A stretch of 10,167 bases of DNA, from NCBI GenBank assembly GCA_016209805.1, contig JACQVJ010000286.1:1-10167 (forward strand). Direction: 5' to 3'. Positions 1 to 6,860 of the stretch are shown piece after piece (the first letter of the stretch is position 1; each line of letters starts with the position of its first letter). The notes beneath the pieces were generated by a model. It saw nothing but the letters and a program-made list of their open reading frames with translations. It was not told the origin of the DNA and made no database searches. Source of the stretch: Ignavibacteriota bacterium (GTDB taxonomy: Bacteria > Bacteroidota > Ignavibacteria > UBA10030 > UBA6906). A program made the translations under genes and the position numbers.

Positions 1-214
<214 letters not shown>

Positions 215-307
215 TTATTGTGTCTCACTTCAGTAGCGTATCATCAAACCCACACCCATCACACGCGATGCACTTCTTCAGGTGCGATGAGCTACGATGC
301 AGTCGGA

Positions 308-336
308 TTGGCAGACTAAAGTGGAAAAAATATACT
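308..336 (+). promoter_or_regulatory. Distal sigma70-type promoter P1 of the smpB operon
   Basis: The -35 TTGGCA at 308-313 and the -10 TATACT at 331-336 are separated by exactly 17 bp, placing the transcription start near 343. The palindrome AACACGTGTT (339-348) sits on that expected start site and could be an operator. The spacer contains the first copy of an 11-bp direct repeat (ACTAAAGTGGA, 315-325). No experimental support; the match to consensus is good. Confidence 0.6.
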
Positions 337-411
337 CAAACACGTGTTGAAAGTCAATCAAACTCACAAGGAGAAAGATGTCAAAGCGCGTAGAGTCCAC
401 ACTAAAGTGGA
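315..411 (+). repeat. 11-bp direct repeat pair (ACTAAAGTGGA) at the two smpB promoters
   Basis: ACTAAAGTGGA occurs exactly at 315-325 and again at 401-411, 86 bp apart. The first copy lies in the spacer of P1 and the second lies directly upstream of the P2 -35 box. An exact 11-mer repeated within 100 bp is unlikely by chance and points to a shared regulator site, but no known operator is recognised. Confidence 0.45.
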
Positions 412-440
412 TTGATTTTCGCAATCAATTTCGGTATACT
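412..440 (+). promoter_or_regulatory. Proximal sigma70-type promoter P2 of smpB
   Basis: The -35 TTGATT at 412-417, a 17-bp spacer and the -10 TATACT at 435-440 place transcription start near 447, about 20 nt before the smpB ATG. The -35 lies inside an inverted repeat (ATTGATT 411-417 / AATCAAT 423-429). The second copy of the ACTAAAGTGGA repeat (401-411) abuts it on the upstream side. Both features suggest control by a DNA-binding protein. P2 is spaced and scored similarly to P1, with the same -10 hexamer. Confidence 0.65.
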
Positions 441-466
441 ATGCACAAAAATTTTGACCGAAAGAG

Positions 467-931
467 ATGGTCGATCAAGCGGAGCCCGGCGAGAAGATCG
501 TCAGCACGAACCGAAAAGCCCGGCACGATTACACCATTCTCGATACGTACGAAGCAGGTATTGTTCTCAAGGGAACTGAAGTGAAGTCCCTGAGACGCGG
601 CAATGCAAATCTCACCGACGGATATGCAATGATAAAGAACGGTGAGGTATGGCTCATCGGGATGCATATTTCACCGTACGAACAAGGCAGTTACTCGAAT
701 GTTGATCCCCTGAGGATCCGAAAGCTGCTGTTGCACAAGAAAGAGATTCGCAAACTCGTTGGGAGATCTGCTGAGCAAGGCGTGACGCTGGTGCCGCTGA
801 AAGTATATTTCAAGAACAATGTAGCAAAGGTGCAGATTGCAGTTGCACGAGGTAAGAAATCGTACGATAAGCGCGAGGCAATCGCAAAGCGAGAGACTGA
901 ACGTGCTATCCGAAGAAGATATGCAAGGTAA
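467..931 (+). CDS. smpB: SsrA-binding protein SmpB
   Basis: 154 residues, the usual family length. SmpB binds tmRNA (ssrA) and brings it to stalled ribosomes for trans-translation in the cytoplasm. Family signatures are clear: STNRKARHDY (13-22), GIVLKGTEVKSLR (31-43), HISPYEQGSYSN (67-78), LLLHKKEI (87-94) and VARGKKSYDKRE (127-138). The basic C-terminal tail RAIRRRYAR enters the mRNA channel in known structures. The ATG at 467 is the only sensible start: the conserved core begins about ten codons later and no in-frame alternative lies between. The SD is poor (AAAGAG directly abutting the ATG), so translation may depend on a short leader from P2. The tyrS start follows the stop after 6 nt, so the two are surely co-transcribed. 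No ssrA gene is visible in this window. Confidence 0.97.
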   Translation: MVDQAEPGEKIVSTNRKARHDYTILDTYEAGIVLKGTEVKSLRRGNANLTDGYAMIKNGEVWLIGMHISPYEQGSYSNVDPLRIRKLLLHKKEIRKLVGRSAEQGVTLVPLKVYFKNNVAKVQIAVARGKKSYDKREAIAKRETERAIRRRYAR

Positions 932-937
932 CCTGTA

Positions 938-2176
938 GTGTCGTTCCCCCCTCTTAACGAACAGATGGATGCCATCAGGCGCGGCACCGCGGAGATCATC
1001 CCCGAAGACCATCTCGTTCAGAAGATTGAAAAATCACTCAAAACCAACAAACCTCTCAACGTCAAGCTCGGATGCGATCCGAGCAAACCCGACCTTCATT
1101 TAGGACATTCAGTTGTCCTCCGCAAACTTCGTCAATTCCAGGACTTGGGGCACCAGGCAACGTTGATTGTGGGGGATTTCACGGGAATGATTGGCGATCC
1201 GTCGGGACGGAGCAAAACCCGCCCTCATCTTACGCTCGAGGAAACACGTAAGAACGGACAGAGTTACTTTGAACAGGCTACAAAGATCCTTTCCACAAAG
1301 AAAATTCAAATGCTCTATAACTCCGAGTGGCTTGGCAATATGTCCTTCTCAGATGTGATCAGGCTGGCAAGTAAGTATACAGTTGCCAGAATGCTCGAGC
1401 GTGACGATTTCGAGCGGCGATACAAGTCAGGAGAACCAATTAGCATTCATGAGTTCCTTTATCCCCTCGCGCAAGCAATGGATTCTGTCGCCGTTGAAGC
1501 CGATATTGAGCTGGGTGGAACGGATCAGAAGTTTAATCTTCTTGTGGGCAGGGATATTCAGCGTGAGTATGGACTGGAACCACAGGTAGCAATCACGTTA
1601 CCGATTCTACGAGGGACCGACGGAGTTGAAAAGATGAGCAAGACCCTCGACAACTGCATCGGTATCAGCGACTCACCAAAGGAGATTTATGGGCGAACGC
1701 TTTCGATCCCGGATAAGCTGATCTACGATTATTATGTCCTGACAACGGATCTCCCACTCGCCGACCTGCGCAAAATCAACGAGCAGTTGAACAGCCCATC
1801 AACGAACCCTCGAGATCTCAAACGGAGGCTTGCGCGCGAGCTTGTCCGGATGTATCATAACAGCGAAGCAGCCAACCGGGCAGAGGACGAGTTTGATCGG
1901 GTCCATATAAGGAAGGCTCAACCAGAGGAGATCCCCGAGGTAGACATCGCCATGGAAGATGGAAAAATCTCCATCATCAGACTTCTCACTGAAACGCGAC
2001 TGGCTACATCGAACAGCGACGCACGCCGGCTGATCGACCAAGGTGGAGTAAGTGTGGATGGTCGAAGGATTACCGATCCAAACTCTTTGATCGAGTTGAC
2101 GGTAAGTGTAGTGCTCCAAGTTGGAAAACGTCATTTCGTCAGAGTTGGTAAGGCCCCACGTGGGGCAAAGAAGTAG
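938..2176 (+). CDS. tyrS: Tyrosyl-tRNA synthetase
   Basis: 412 residues. It charges tRNA-Tyr with tyrosine (class I aminoacyl-tRNA synthetase, cytoplasm). The HIGH-type motif is PDLHLGHS (51-58), the tyrosine-site region includes [10 protein letters not shown] (191-200), and the KMSKS loop reads KMSKT (232-236). The C-terminal S4 RNA-binding domain spans roughly 344-405 ([20 protein letters not shown]). Length and the GTDQKFN sequence fit the second bacterial TyrRS subtype (TyrZ-like) rather than the E. coli type. I chose the GTG at 938, 6 nt after the smpB stop, with AAGG at 925-928 as a modest SD. The first residues [16 protein letters not shown] look like a normal N-terminus; the next Met (residue 10) would trim nothing conserved, so the exact start is somewhat uncertain. 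Confidence 0.95.
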   Translation: MSFPPLNEQMDAIRRGTAEIIPEDHLVQKIEKSLKTNKPLNVKLGCDPSKPDLHLGHSVVLRKLRQFQDLGHQATLIVGDFTGMIGDPSGRSKTRPHLTLEETRKNGQSYFEQATKILSTKKIQMLYNSEWLGNMSFSDVIRLASKYTVARMLERDDFERRYKSGEPISIHEFLYPLAQAMDSVAVEADIELGGTDQKFNLLVGRDIQREYGLEPQVAITLPILRGTDGVEKMSKTLDNCIGISDSPKEIYGRTLSIPDKLIYDYYVLTTDLPLADLRKINEQLNSPSTNPRDLKRRLARELVRMYHNSEAANRAEDEFDRVHIRKAQPEEIPEVDIAMEDGKISIIRLLTETRLATSNSDARRLIDQGGVSVDGRRITDPNSLIELTVSVVLQVGKRHFVRVGKAPRGAKK

Positions 2177-2216
2177 CAGCAATTCATGAATCAAGAATCA
2201 GTATGGAGATGAGAAA

Positions 2217-2762
2217 TTGTATGTCCCGGGCAAGATGTTCTTCACGAAGGGGGTAGGTCGCCACAAGGATTACCTCCAGTCGTTCGAACTTGCGCTTCGC
2301 GACGCTAAGATCGAAAAATGTAACCTTGTAACGGTCTCAAGCATTTATCCCCCAGGGTGCAAAAGGATTCCCACGGAAGAAGGACTGAAGCTGTTGCAGC
2401 CTGGGCAGATCACATTTGCAGTGATGGCCAGGAACGCCACCAACGAACCCAACAGGCTCATAGCGGCGTCAATCGGTGTTGCGACGCCAGCTGATACGAG
2501 CCAGTATGGGTACCTTTCCGAACACCATCCCTTCGGAGAAACGGACGAAAAAGCCGGTGAGTACGCAGAAGACTTGGCTGCAACAATGCTTGCAACAACA
2601 CTCGGCGTAGAGTTCGACCCCAGCGTTGCGTGGGATGAAAGAGAGAAGATCTTTAAGATGAGTGGCAAAATCATCAAAACCTACAACGTAACGCAGTCTG
2701 CGGAAGGGCACAAGGACGGTATCTGGACCACTGTCATCGCTAGCGCCATACTCTTACCTTGA
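2217..2762 (+). CDS. Pyruvoyl-dependent arginine decarboxylase proenzyme
   Basis: 181 residues. The family converts arginine to agmatine plus CO2, an entry to polyamine synthesis, using a covalent pyruvoyl group instead of PLP. The N-terminus [12 protein letters not shown], the processing site [14 protein letters not shown] (39-52) and the SEHHPFGE motif (101-108) are all present. By analogy with the Methanocaldococcus jannaschii enzyme (cleavage between adjacent serines), self-cleavage should fall between Ser41 and Ser42, giving a short beta chain and a pyruvoyl-bearing alpha chain; Glu108 is the candidate catalytic acid. The start is TTG at 2217, supported by SD GGAGATGAG (2205-2213) at good spacing. 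The first in-frame ATG (2235) would lose MYVPGK, which relatives keep. It lies 40 nt after tyrS and is probably the last gene of that operon. Such enzymes occur in archaea, chlamydiae and the Bacteroidota/Chlorobiota group. Confidence 0.93.
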   Translation: MYVPGKMFFTKGVGRHKDYLQSFELALRDAKIEKCNLVTVSSIYPPGCKRIPTEEGLKLLQPGQITFAVMARNATNEPNRLIAASIGVATPADTSQYGYLSEHHPFGETDEKAGEYAEDLAATMLATTLGVEFDPSVAWDEREKIFKMSGKIIKTYNVTQSAEGHKDGIWTTVIASAILLP

Positions 2763-2783
2763 CGATTCAAGGTCAGAAAAGCA

Positions 2784-2818
2784 AGAACGCCTGAGGATTA
2801 TCATTCCCCAGGCGTTCT
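2784..2818. terminator. Hairpin terminator between convergent genes
   Basis: AGAACGCCTG (2784-2793) and CAGGCGTTCT (2809-2818) form a perfect 10-bp stem, extendable inward by GG/CC past one mismatch. It lies 22 nt after the arginine decarboxylase stop and 24 nt beyond the convergent transglycosylase stop. On the minus strand the stem is followed by TGCTTTTC, a fair T-tract. On the plus strand the tail is TCTTC, weaker. It probably serves both transcripts. Confidence 0.75.
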
Positions 2819-2841
2819 CTTCAAACTGATGGTTGCCTCAG

Positions 2842-3585
2842 CTAATTGAGAGCGAGACGATACTCGTCATAGAACCCCATAATTCTCTCAACGTACTGAA
2901 TCGTCTCGCGCGAGTTCCCAAAGAACCCTGCTCGCGGCTTTTCCTGAGGCCATACATTCCTATGGAGAGTATAATATCGCTTCGAGAGCAGAGGGAGAGC
3001 GTCCCGCACGGCCTGCCACTTCGTCGGGTTCTCGCTCAAGTATGCTGCCAGCTCTTGGGCGTCATAGATTCGGCCAACCCCCGCATTGTACGCGGCAAGC
3101 GACAGTCTTATCCGGTCGATTTCTTCTGCCCCCTCAAAAAGGTTGTAAAGTCGCTTCAGGTAGAATATCCCACCGCGGATATTGTTTTTGGGGTGGGTCA
3201 TGTCATCGATTTCGAGAACCTTCGCAACCTCTTTACTTGTAGCAGGCATTATCTGCATCAAACCCGACGCTCCTTTGTGGCTCTCGGCCTCTATTTCGAA
3301 TCCAGATTCTTGACGCATGATTGCCAGCACTAGCCTCCAGTCAAAGCCATACTTCTCGGCATATTTCTTTATCGTTGGTCCATAACTGAGGATGATGCTT
3401 CGTGTGGATGTATCAAGCAAGAGATCAAGGTTCATCACTTCCGAAAAGGACGGAGAGGAAATCTGATGAGGCTCCATCGTTTCTTTGCCAACCTCATCTT
3501 TCCTGATCGTGTTTTGGTTGACGGGCGTACAGCCAACAACAATAGACAAACCTAACATTGAGATTATGTAAGGTAGTCCTTTCAT
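2842..3585 (-). CDS. Lipoprotein lytic transglycosylase (Slt/MltF-type catalytic domain)
   Basis: 247 residues. Lytic transglycosylases cut the MurNAc-GlcNAc bond of peptidoglycan, forming 1,6-anhydroMurNAc ends, in the periplasm. Residues 1-18 are a lipoprotein signal ending in lipobox VVGC, with Cys19 as the lipidation site. A linker follows to about residue 60, then a transglycosylase domain of the Slt type: the catalytic Glu93 in RQESGFE (91-97), GASGLMQIMP (105-114), GGIFYLKRLY (138-147) and AAYNAG (164-169). The C-terminal segment carries NSRETIQYVERI, usual for this family. The ATG at 3585 has a strong SD (AAAGGAGGG) about 7 nt upstream. It is a single-gene unit with its own promoter and a long leader, and it ends against the convergent terminator. 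It is minimal compared with MltF: no N-terminal solute-binding domain. Confidence 0.92.
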   Translation of the reverse strand: MKGLPYIISMLGLSIVVGCTPVNQNTIRKDEVGKETMEPHQISSPSFSEVMNLDLLLDTSTRSIILSYGPTIKKYAEKYGFDWRLVLAIMRQESGFEIEAESHKGASGLMQIMPATSKEVAKVLEIDDMTHPKNNIRGGIFYLKRLYNLFEGAEEIDRIRLSLAAYNAGVGRIYDAQELAAYLSENPTKWQAVRDALPLLSKRYYTLHRNVWPQEKPRAGFFGNSRETIQYVERIMGFYDEYRLALN

Positions 3586-3711
3586 TCATGCCCTCCTTTA
3601 GTGACACATCGGTTAATTAGAACCATAACTTACAACGGCTGGTTCTAGATAAAGGTTCAACAGAGCCTATATCTTTCAGCCTAGTGGTACGATACCAACT
3701 CCTCAGAATGC
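3586..3711 (-). promoter_or_regulatory. Long 5' leader of the lytic transglycosylase mRNA
   Basis: This stretch has no credible reading frame and lies between the predicted transcription start and the start codon. It can form a small hairpin TGGTA-TCG-TACCA near its 5' end and a hairpin of TAGAACCA with TGGTTCTA (plus-strand 3618-3625 and 3640-3647; 8 bp, 14-nt loop), about 30 nt before the SD. I recognise no known riboswitch. It may be a structured leader or simply a long untranslated region. Confidence 0.35.
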
Positions 3712-3717
3712 GGCCTC

Positions 3718-3746
3718 AAGATAGCTGATGGTCTAATTAATGTCAA
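3718..3746 (-). promoter_or_regulatory. Strong sigma70 promoter of the lytic transglycosylase gene
   Basis: On the minus strand a perfect -35 TTGACA (3746-3741) is followed after 17 bp by the -10 TATCTT (3723-3718). Transcription should start near 3711. That leaves a leader of about 125 nt before the ATG at 3585. Confidence 0.7.
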
Positions 3747-3771
3747 GGTGGGTTTTGCTGTTGTGCCTCAG

Positions 3772-3794
3772 AGCACACATGGGAGATGTGTGCT
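3772..3794 (-). terminator. Hairpin downstream of the rpiB-like gene
   Basis: AGCACACAT (3772-3780) pairs perfectly with ATGTGTGCT (3786-3794) over a 5-nt loop, about 40 nt after the rpiB stop. There is no T-tract after it on the minus strand, so it is at best a weak intrinsic terminator or a 3'-end stabilising hairpin of the manC operon mRNA. It lies just upstream of the transglycosylase promoter. Confidence 0.4.
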
Positions 3795-3835
3795 GGCCGT
3801 CAAAAAATGCAGAAAAACGCTTCCTTTTCCAAATT

Positions 3836-4513
3836 CTACTTCCAAAGCCGGTTTTCTACTTCGCTGATCTTGTCCACTCTTTTCTTGTGTCTACCCCCAG
3901 AGAACCATGTCTCAAGCCATACTTTGAGGATTTCCTTGCAAACTTCCGATCCCGTCACTCGGCTGCCGAGCGTTAGAACATTCGTATCATTGTGTTCTCG
4001 TGAGTTTCTGGCAACAAACTCATTATGACAGCAGGCAGCGCGGATACCGGGAACCTTGTTGGCGACAACGCAAGAACCTATTCCTGCCCCATCGATCATC
4101 ACACCTCTCCAAGCGTTTCCAGAGGAAACAGTACGTGCTACTGCGTATGCGAAATCAGGGTAGTCACACGGTTCCTCATTGGAAGTTCCAATATCAACGA
4201 TCTGAAATCCAAGATCCATTGCGTGCTTCTTCAGAATCTCTTTGAGCTGATATCCTCCGTGATCACTTCCAAAAACAACGGTTCGCTTGGAAAATGCATC
4301 GGCATTTGGCTGGGGCGACTCTAGGTTGGTCGGAGTGGAAAGAGCAGATTCCTTCAACGATGGGGATTCGATAATCTGTACGCCATGAAGTACTGCGGTA
4401 TCCTTCGCAAGAGACGTGATCACCGAACCCGGCAAAACTTCCAATCTCTTTCCACCACTTGCGAGGAGAGAGTATACATCGCGCTCGGTAACTAAAGGCC
4501 TGGAGCCACTCAT
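3836..4513 (-). CDS. RpiB/LacA/LacB-family sugar-phosphate isomerase homologue with N-terminal extension
   Basis: 225 residues against about 150 for E. coli RpiB. Residues 77-225 are a full RpiB-type domain: VVFGSDHGGYQLK (79-91) with the Asp-His pair 84-85, DYPDFA (117-122), SREHNDTNVL (171-180) with His174 at the ring-opening His99 position of E. coli, and the phosphate-binding GGRHKKRV (206-213). In E. coli the catalytic base is Cys66 in ICGTG; here the segment reads IDGAGIGSC, so the position is Asp141, with a Cys seven residues later (148). Residues 1-50 form a separate small module (VTERDVYSLLASGGKRLEV, then PGSVITSLAKD), joined by a Ser/Pro-rich linker (51-76). Start ATG 4513 has SD AGGAAG and overlaps the rlpA stop (ATGA). 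Family placement is secure; ribose-5-phosphate isomerase activity is not. Confidence 0.85.
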   Translation of the reverse strand: MSGSRPLVTERDVYSLLASGGKRLEVLPGSVITSLAKDTAVLHGVQIIESPSLKESALSTPTNLESPQPNADAFSKRTVVFGSDHGGYQLKEILKKHAMDLGFQIVDIGTSNEEPCDYPDFAYAVARTVSSGNAWRGVMIDGAGIGSCVVANKVPGIRAACCHNEFVARNSREHNDTNVLTLGSRVTGSEVCKEILKVWLETWFSGGRHKKRVDKISEVENRLWK

Positions 4514-4953
4514 TTGCTTCCTAACTCAATGACTTCTATTTCCACGCGACCCGTCCCCTTTGCAATTAGCCCCAACTGCTTGGCAGCGGCAAGCGAAAGA
4601 TCAATTACGCGACCTCCTTTGAATGGCCCTCTGTCATTGATCCGGACAACGACCGTTCGATCATTCTCCAAGCTCTTTACCCGCACCTTGGTGTTGAAAG
4701 GAAGCGTCCGATGTGCCGCCGTCATTTCGTGCATGTTGTAGGTCTCTCCGTTCGCCGTTTTGCGAGAATGAAATTCATCGGCGTAATATGACGCAATCCC
4801 CCTCAGGTCATGAGAATCACTCAAGGAACCAGGTCGCGGCGCGGATGATGTGAATCTCGGAGATGCACTCCCGCAGCCTTGCAGAAAGGTAACGAACATC
4901 ACGGTAATCGCACTCCAAAGAATTAGCTTGGCCTGATAACTACAGGTATTCAT
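4510..4953 (-). CDS. rlpA: RlpA-like lipoprotein (double-psi beta-barrel)
   Basis: 147 residues. RlpA proteins are outer-membrane lipoproteins; the Pseudomonas member is a lytic transglycosylase for denuded glycan strands at the septum. Residues 1-26 form a signal with a hydrophobic run (LILWSAITVMFVTFL) and lipobox LQGC, Cys27 being lipidated; Gln at -2 is less common but tolerated. The barrel spans about 52-143: GIASYYADEFHSRKTANGE, TAAHRTLPFNTKVRV, VVVRINDRGPF and RVIDLSLAAAKQLGL, all standard. The C-terminal SPOR domain found in many RlpAs is absent, so septal targeting through denuded peptidoglycan is not expected by that route. The start overlaps the end of manC by 14 nt and the stop overlaps the rpiB-like start by 4 nt, so the genes are translationally coupled. 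SD is modest (AGCGGAAA, 9 nt away). Confidence 0.9.
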   Translation of the reverse strand: MNTCSYQAKLILWSAITVMFVTFLQGCGSASPRFTSSAPRPGSLSDSHDLRGIASYYADEFHSRKTANGETYNMHEMTAAHRTLPFNTKVRVKSLENDRTVVVRINDRGPFKGGRVIDLSLAAAKQLGLIAKGTGRVEIEVIELGSK

Positions 4954-6028
4954 TCATCTGTTTCCGCTTCAAGTAATCCGATATCTCTTTCACATCCTGC
5001 GACCGTCCCCGCTTGCATACCAGCAGCGCGTCTCCTGTATCGACAATAATCAGGTCACTCACCCCAATTGTTGCAATCACCCTATTCTCTGAGTATACAA
5101 ATGAATTGTTCGTATCTCGGTGAATCACTCTGCCGTTGATTGAGTTTCCACGGTCGTCCTTGCCAGCGATTCGGTACACTTCATCCCATGACCCAATGTC
5201 GCTCCATCCGAATTGACCCGGAATAACAAACACATCCTCCGACTTTTCCATCACCCCATAGTCCACTGAAATGCCACGAATTACTCCGTAGACCATTTCC
5301 AATGTTGATTGATATTGCGGCGTCCCAATGGCAGTCCCGATTTTCATCAGCTCCGAATGCAGGTCAGGAAGGCACTGTTTGATGCTGCGAAGAATCGCAT
5401 CCGCGCGCCAGACAAACATACCGCTATTCCAAAGAAAGTCACCACTGGCGAGGAACCGTTCAGCAACCTGAAGATTCGGCTTCTCCGCAAAGGTTTTAAC
5501 TTTGTACACTCCCTTCGAAAAATAGGGATTATGCTTTCCATCTTCGTTGTACATCTGAATGTACCCGTATCCAGTCTCGGGATGTGTTGGATGGATGCCT
5601 ATAGTCATGAGGTTCCCCGACCCATGAGCAATCTCGACCGCGAGTTCGATCACGCGCTGAAACTCCACAACATCCTGGATCAGATGGTCGGCGGGAAGCA
5701 CCAGCATCACCGCCGAAGGATCGATCCGAAGAACATGCAGTGCGGCAAGCCCAATGCACGGAGCGGTGTTTCGCCCCACCGGTTCTACAACAATATTCTC
5801 TTCCCGGACATTTGGGAGCTGCTTCGCAACAAGGCCTTTCTGAATTTTGTTCGTAACGATAAACACATTCTCCGGGTCGATGAACTTGTCCAGACGTTTC
5901 ACCGTATTCTGAATCATCGTCCCTTTGCCAAGGATCTCAAGAAGCTGCTTCGGCGATCGTTCTCTGCTCCTCGGCCAGAATCGCGTTCCTACACCTCCCG
6001 CCATTATTACTGCACATACTTTGGTCAT
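4940..6028 (-). CDS. manC: Mannose-1-phosphate guanylyltransferase (GDP-mannose pyrophosphorylase)
   Basis: 362 residues, the length of the single-domain enzyme without the C-terminal phosphomannose isomerase domain of bifunctional AlgA/ManC types. It makes GDP-mannose from mannose-1-phosphate and GTP in the cytoplasm, for glycans, O-antigen or exopolysaccharide. Signature motif GGVGTRFWP (11-19) with SPKQ (25-28); then EPVGRNTAP (82-90), LPADH (111-115), ETGYGYI (151-157), FAEKP (180-184), WNSGMFVW (200-207), SVDYGVMEKS (254-263) and GWSDIGSWD (274-282). All key nucleotide and sugar binding motifs are intact. The start ATG at 6028 lies 11 nt after the preceding stop; no strong SD is seen, so translation may rely on coupling to the upstream gene. 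Confidence 0.95.
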   Translation of the reverse strand: MTKVCAVIMAGGVGTRFWPRSRERSPKQLLEILGKGTMIQNTVKRLDKFIDPENVFIVTNKIQKGLVAKQLPNVREENIVVEPVGRNTAPCIGLAALHVLRIDPSAVMLVLPADHLIQDVVEFQRVIELAVEIAHGSGNLMTIGIHPTHPETGYGYIQMYNEDGKHNPYFSKGVYKVKTFAEKPNLQVAERFLASGDFLWNSGMFVWRADAILRSIKQCLPDLHSELMKIGTAIGTPQYQSTLEMVYGVIRGISVDYGVMEKSEDVFVIPGQFGWSDIGSWDEVYRIAGKDDRGNSINGRVIHRDTNNSFVYSENRVIATIGVSDLIIVDTGDALLVCKRGRSQDVKEISDYLKRKQMNEYL

Positions 6029-6039
6029 CAGGTGCTCAA

Positions 6040-6756
6040 TTAATTTGTATGAATGTGCCCAAGAAAGCTCTCGGGATTCCGCATGAGCTCAATCGTTTGT
6101 TCGAGGGAGTCGCCATCCTTCGCATCTTGAGCCTCCACAAAAGTCTGAAGGGTCAAGTTTGCATTCATGATCATTGTCAGGACGCGTGGGTCATCATAAA
6201 TCCGATTCTCGAGAACATAATTGACAAACAACAAAAAGACATCCGTGAAATGCACCACCTCGTCCTTCGATGTCATCTTGGCCGCGGTCTGGAGGGCTGC
6301 CGTTTCGTCGAGCAAGCGGTCCAACATGTTGGTCTCAAGCCGGTGGAATTTCTCCCCTTCATGGGCTCTTTTGACCAGCTCTTCGATGTTTGTACCGAAT
6401 GCGTGGAGCGCATCAAGAAACGTGTCGAACGGCCTGATTGTCGGAACTTCCGTGGACCTCGAACGTCTTCCAATTGCGGGAATCAATTGCGTGAGGACTT
6501 CCGTCTCATGATCGAGCTCGCTATCCGAAATGCAACGTGATCCACTTCTGTCGAGCAGCCACATCAGCTTCATTGAGAACCGATCAAGTCCCTTTACTGA
6601 ATATAGATCCTCCAACGCTTTGCTGATATCAGGTTCCCGCGAAACCCTAATGACAATCTCTCCCACGGTTTCAGCAGCGAGGTCTTGATGACGGTCCTGG
6701 AACAGGCGTTCCACACTTCGTAACAAACGGACAATAAGGGCTTGTTCGGTGGACAT
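6040..6756 (-). CDS. Hypothetical protein, first gene of the manC operon
   Basis: 238 residues from the ATG at 6756; I do not recognise the family. The sequence looks soluble and mostly helical (repeated Leu/Ile with charged residues, e.g. ALIVRLLRSVERLFQ and LDRLLDETAALQTAAK), with no signal peptide, membrane segment, metal-binding cluster or nucleotide-binding motif that I can see. An open frame extends upstream to 6843, but the strong promoter at 6785-6813 has its expected start site near 6778, inside that extension, so the longer form could not be made from this transcript. No SD precedes the 6756 ATG; leader length would be about 22 nt. It lies 11 nt ahead of manC and is the promoter-proximal gene of a four-gene operon on sugar activation and cell envelope. 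A function tied to that is only a guess. Confidence 0.75.
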   Translation of the reverse strand: MSTEQALIVRLLRSVERLFQDRHQDLAAETVGEIVIRVSREPDISKALEDLYSVKGLDRFSMKLMWLLDRSGSRCISDSELDHETEVLTQLIPAIGRRSRSTEVPTIRPFDTFLDALHAFGTNIEELVKRAHEGEKFHRLETNMLDRLLDETAALQTAAKMTSKDEVVHFTDVFLLFVNYVLENRIYDDPRVLTMIMNANLTLQTFVEAQDAKDGDSLEQTIELMRNPESFLGHIHTN

Positions 6757-6784
6757 ATGTGTTGAGGGGAAAAACTTCCTGCGA

Positions 6785-6813
6785 AATATATGTCTTTGGG
6801 GGTGGATTGTCAA
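6785..6813 (-). promoter_or_regulatory. Near-consensus sigma70 promoter of the manC operon
   Basis: On the minus strand TTGACA (6813-6808), a 17-bp spacer and TATATT (6790-6785): a perfect -35, a 5/6 match at -10 and ideal spacing. Transcription should begin near 6778, about 22 nt before the ATG at 6756. It lies in the 104-nt gap after atpC, so this operon is independent of the ATP synthase genes. Confidence 0.8.
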
Positions 6814-6860
6814 CGAAACGCAACTGAGGGAGATTGAAATCACACGGGCACAGCACCGCT

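Noticed and set aside
932..937. ssrA (tmRNA) gene near smpB
   Set aside because: No tmRNA-like ends or tag-peptide frame are seen around smpB; the gaps flanking it are a promoter region and a 6-nt spacer.
2833..3333. 166-codon plus-strand frame opposite the lytic transglycosylase
   Set aside because: Overlaps the catalytic domain of a well-supported gene on the other strand and has no recognisable features.
5309..6043. 244-codon plus-strand frame opposite manC
   Set aside because: It is antisense to a clear manC gene with intact motifs, has no SD or family resemblance, and follows from codon bias of the real gene.
6757..6843. 29-residue N-terminal extension of the unknown protein at 6040-6756
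   Set aside because: It overlaps a near-consensus promoter whose start site would fall inside the extension, and the added residues look like translated noncoding sequence.
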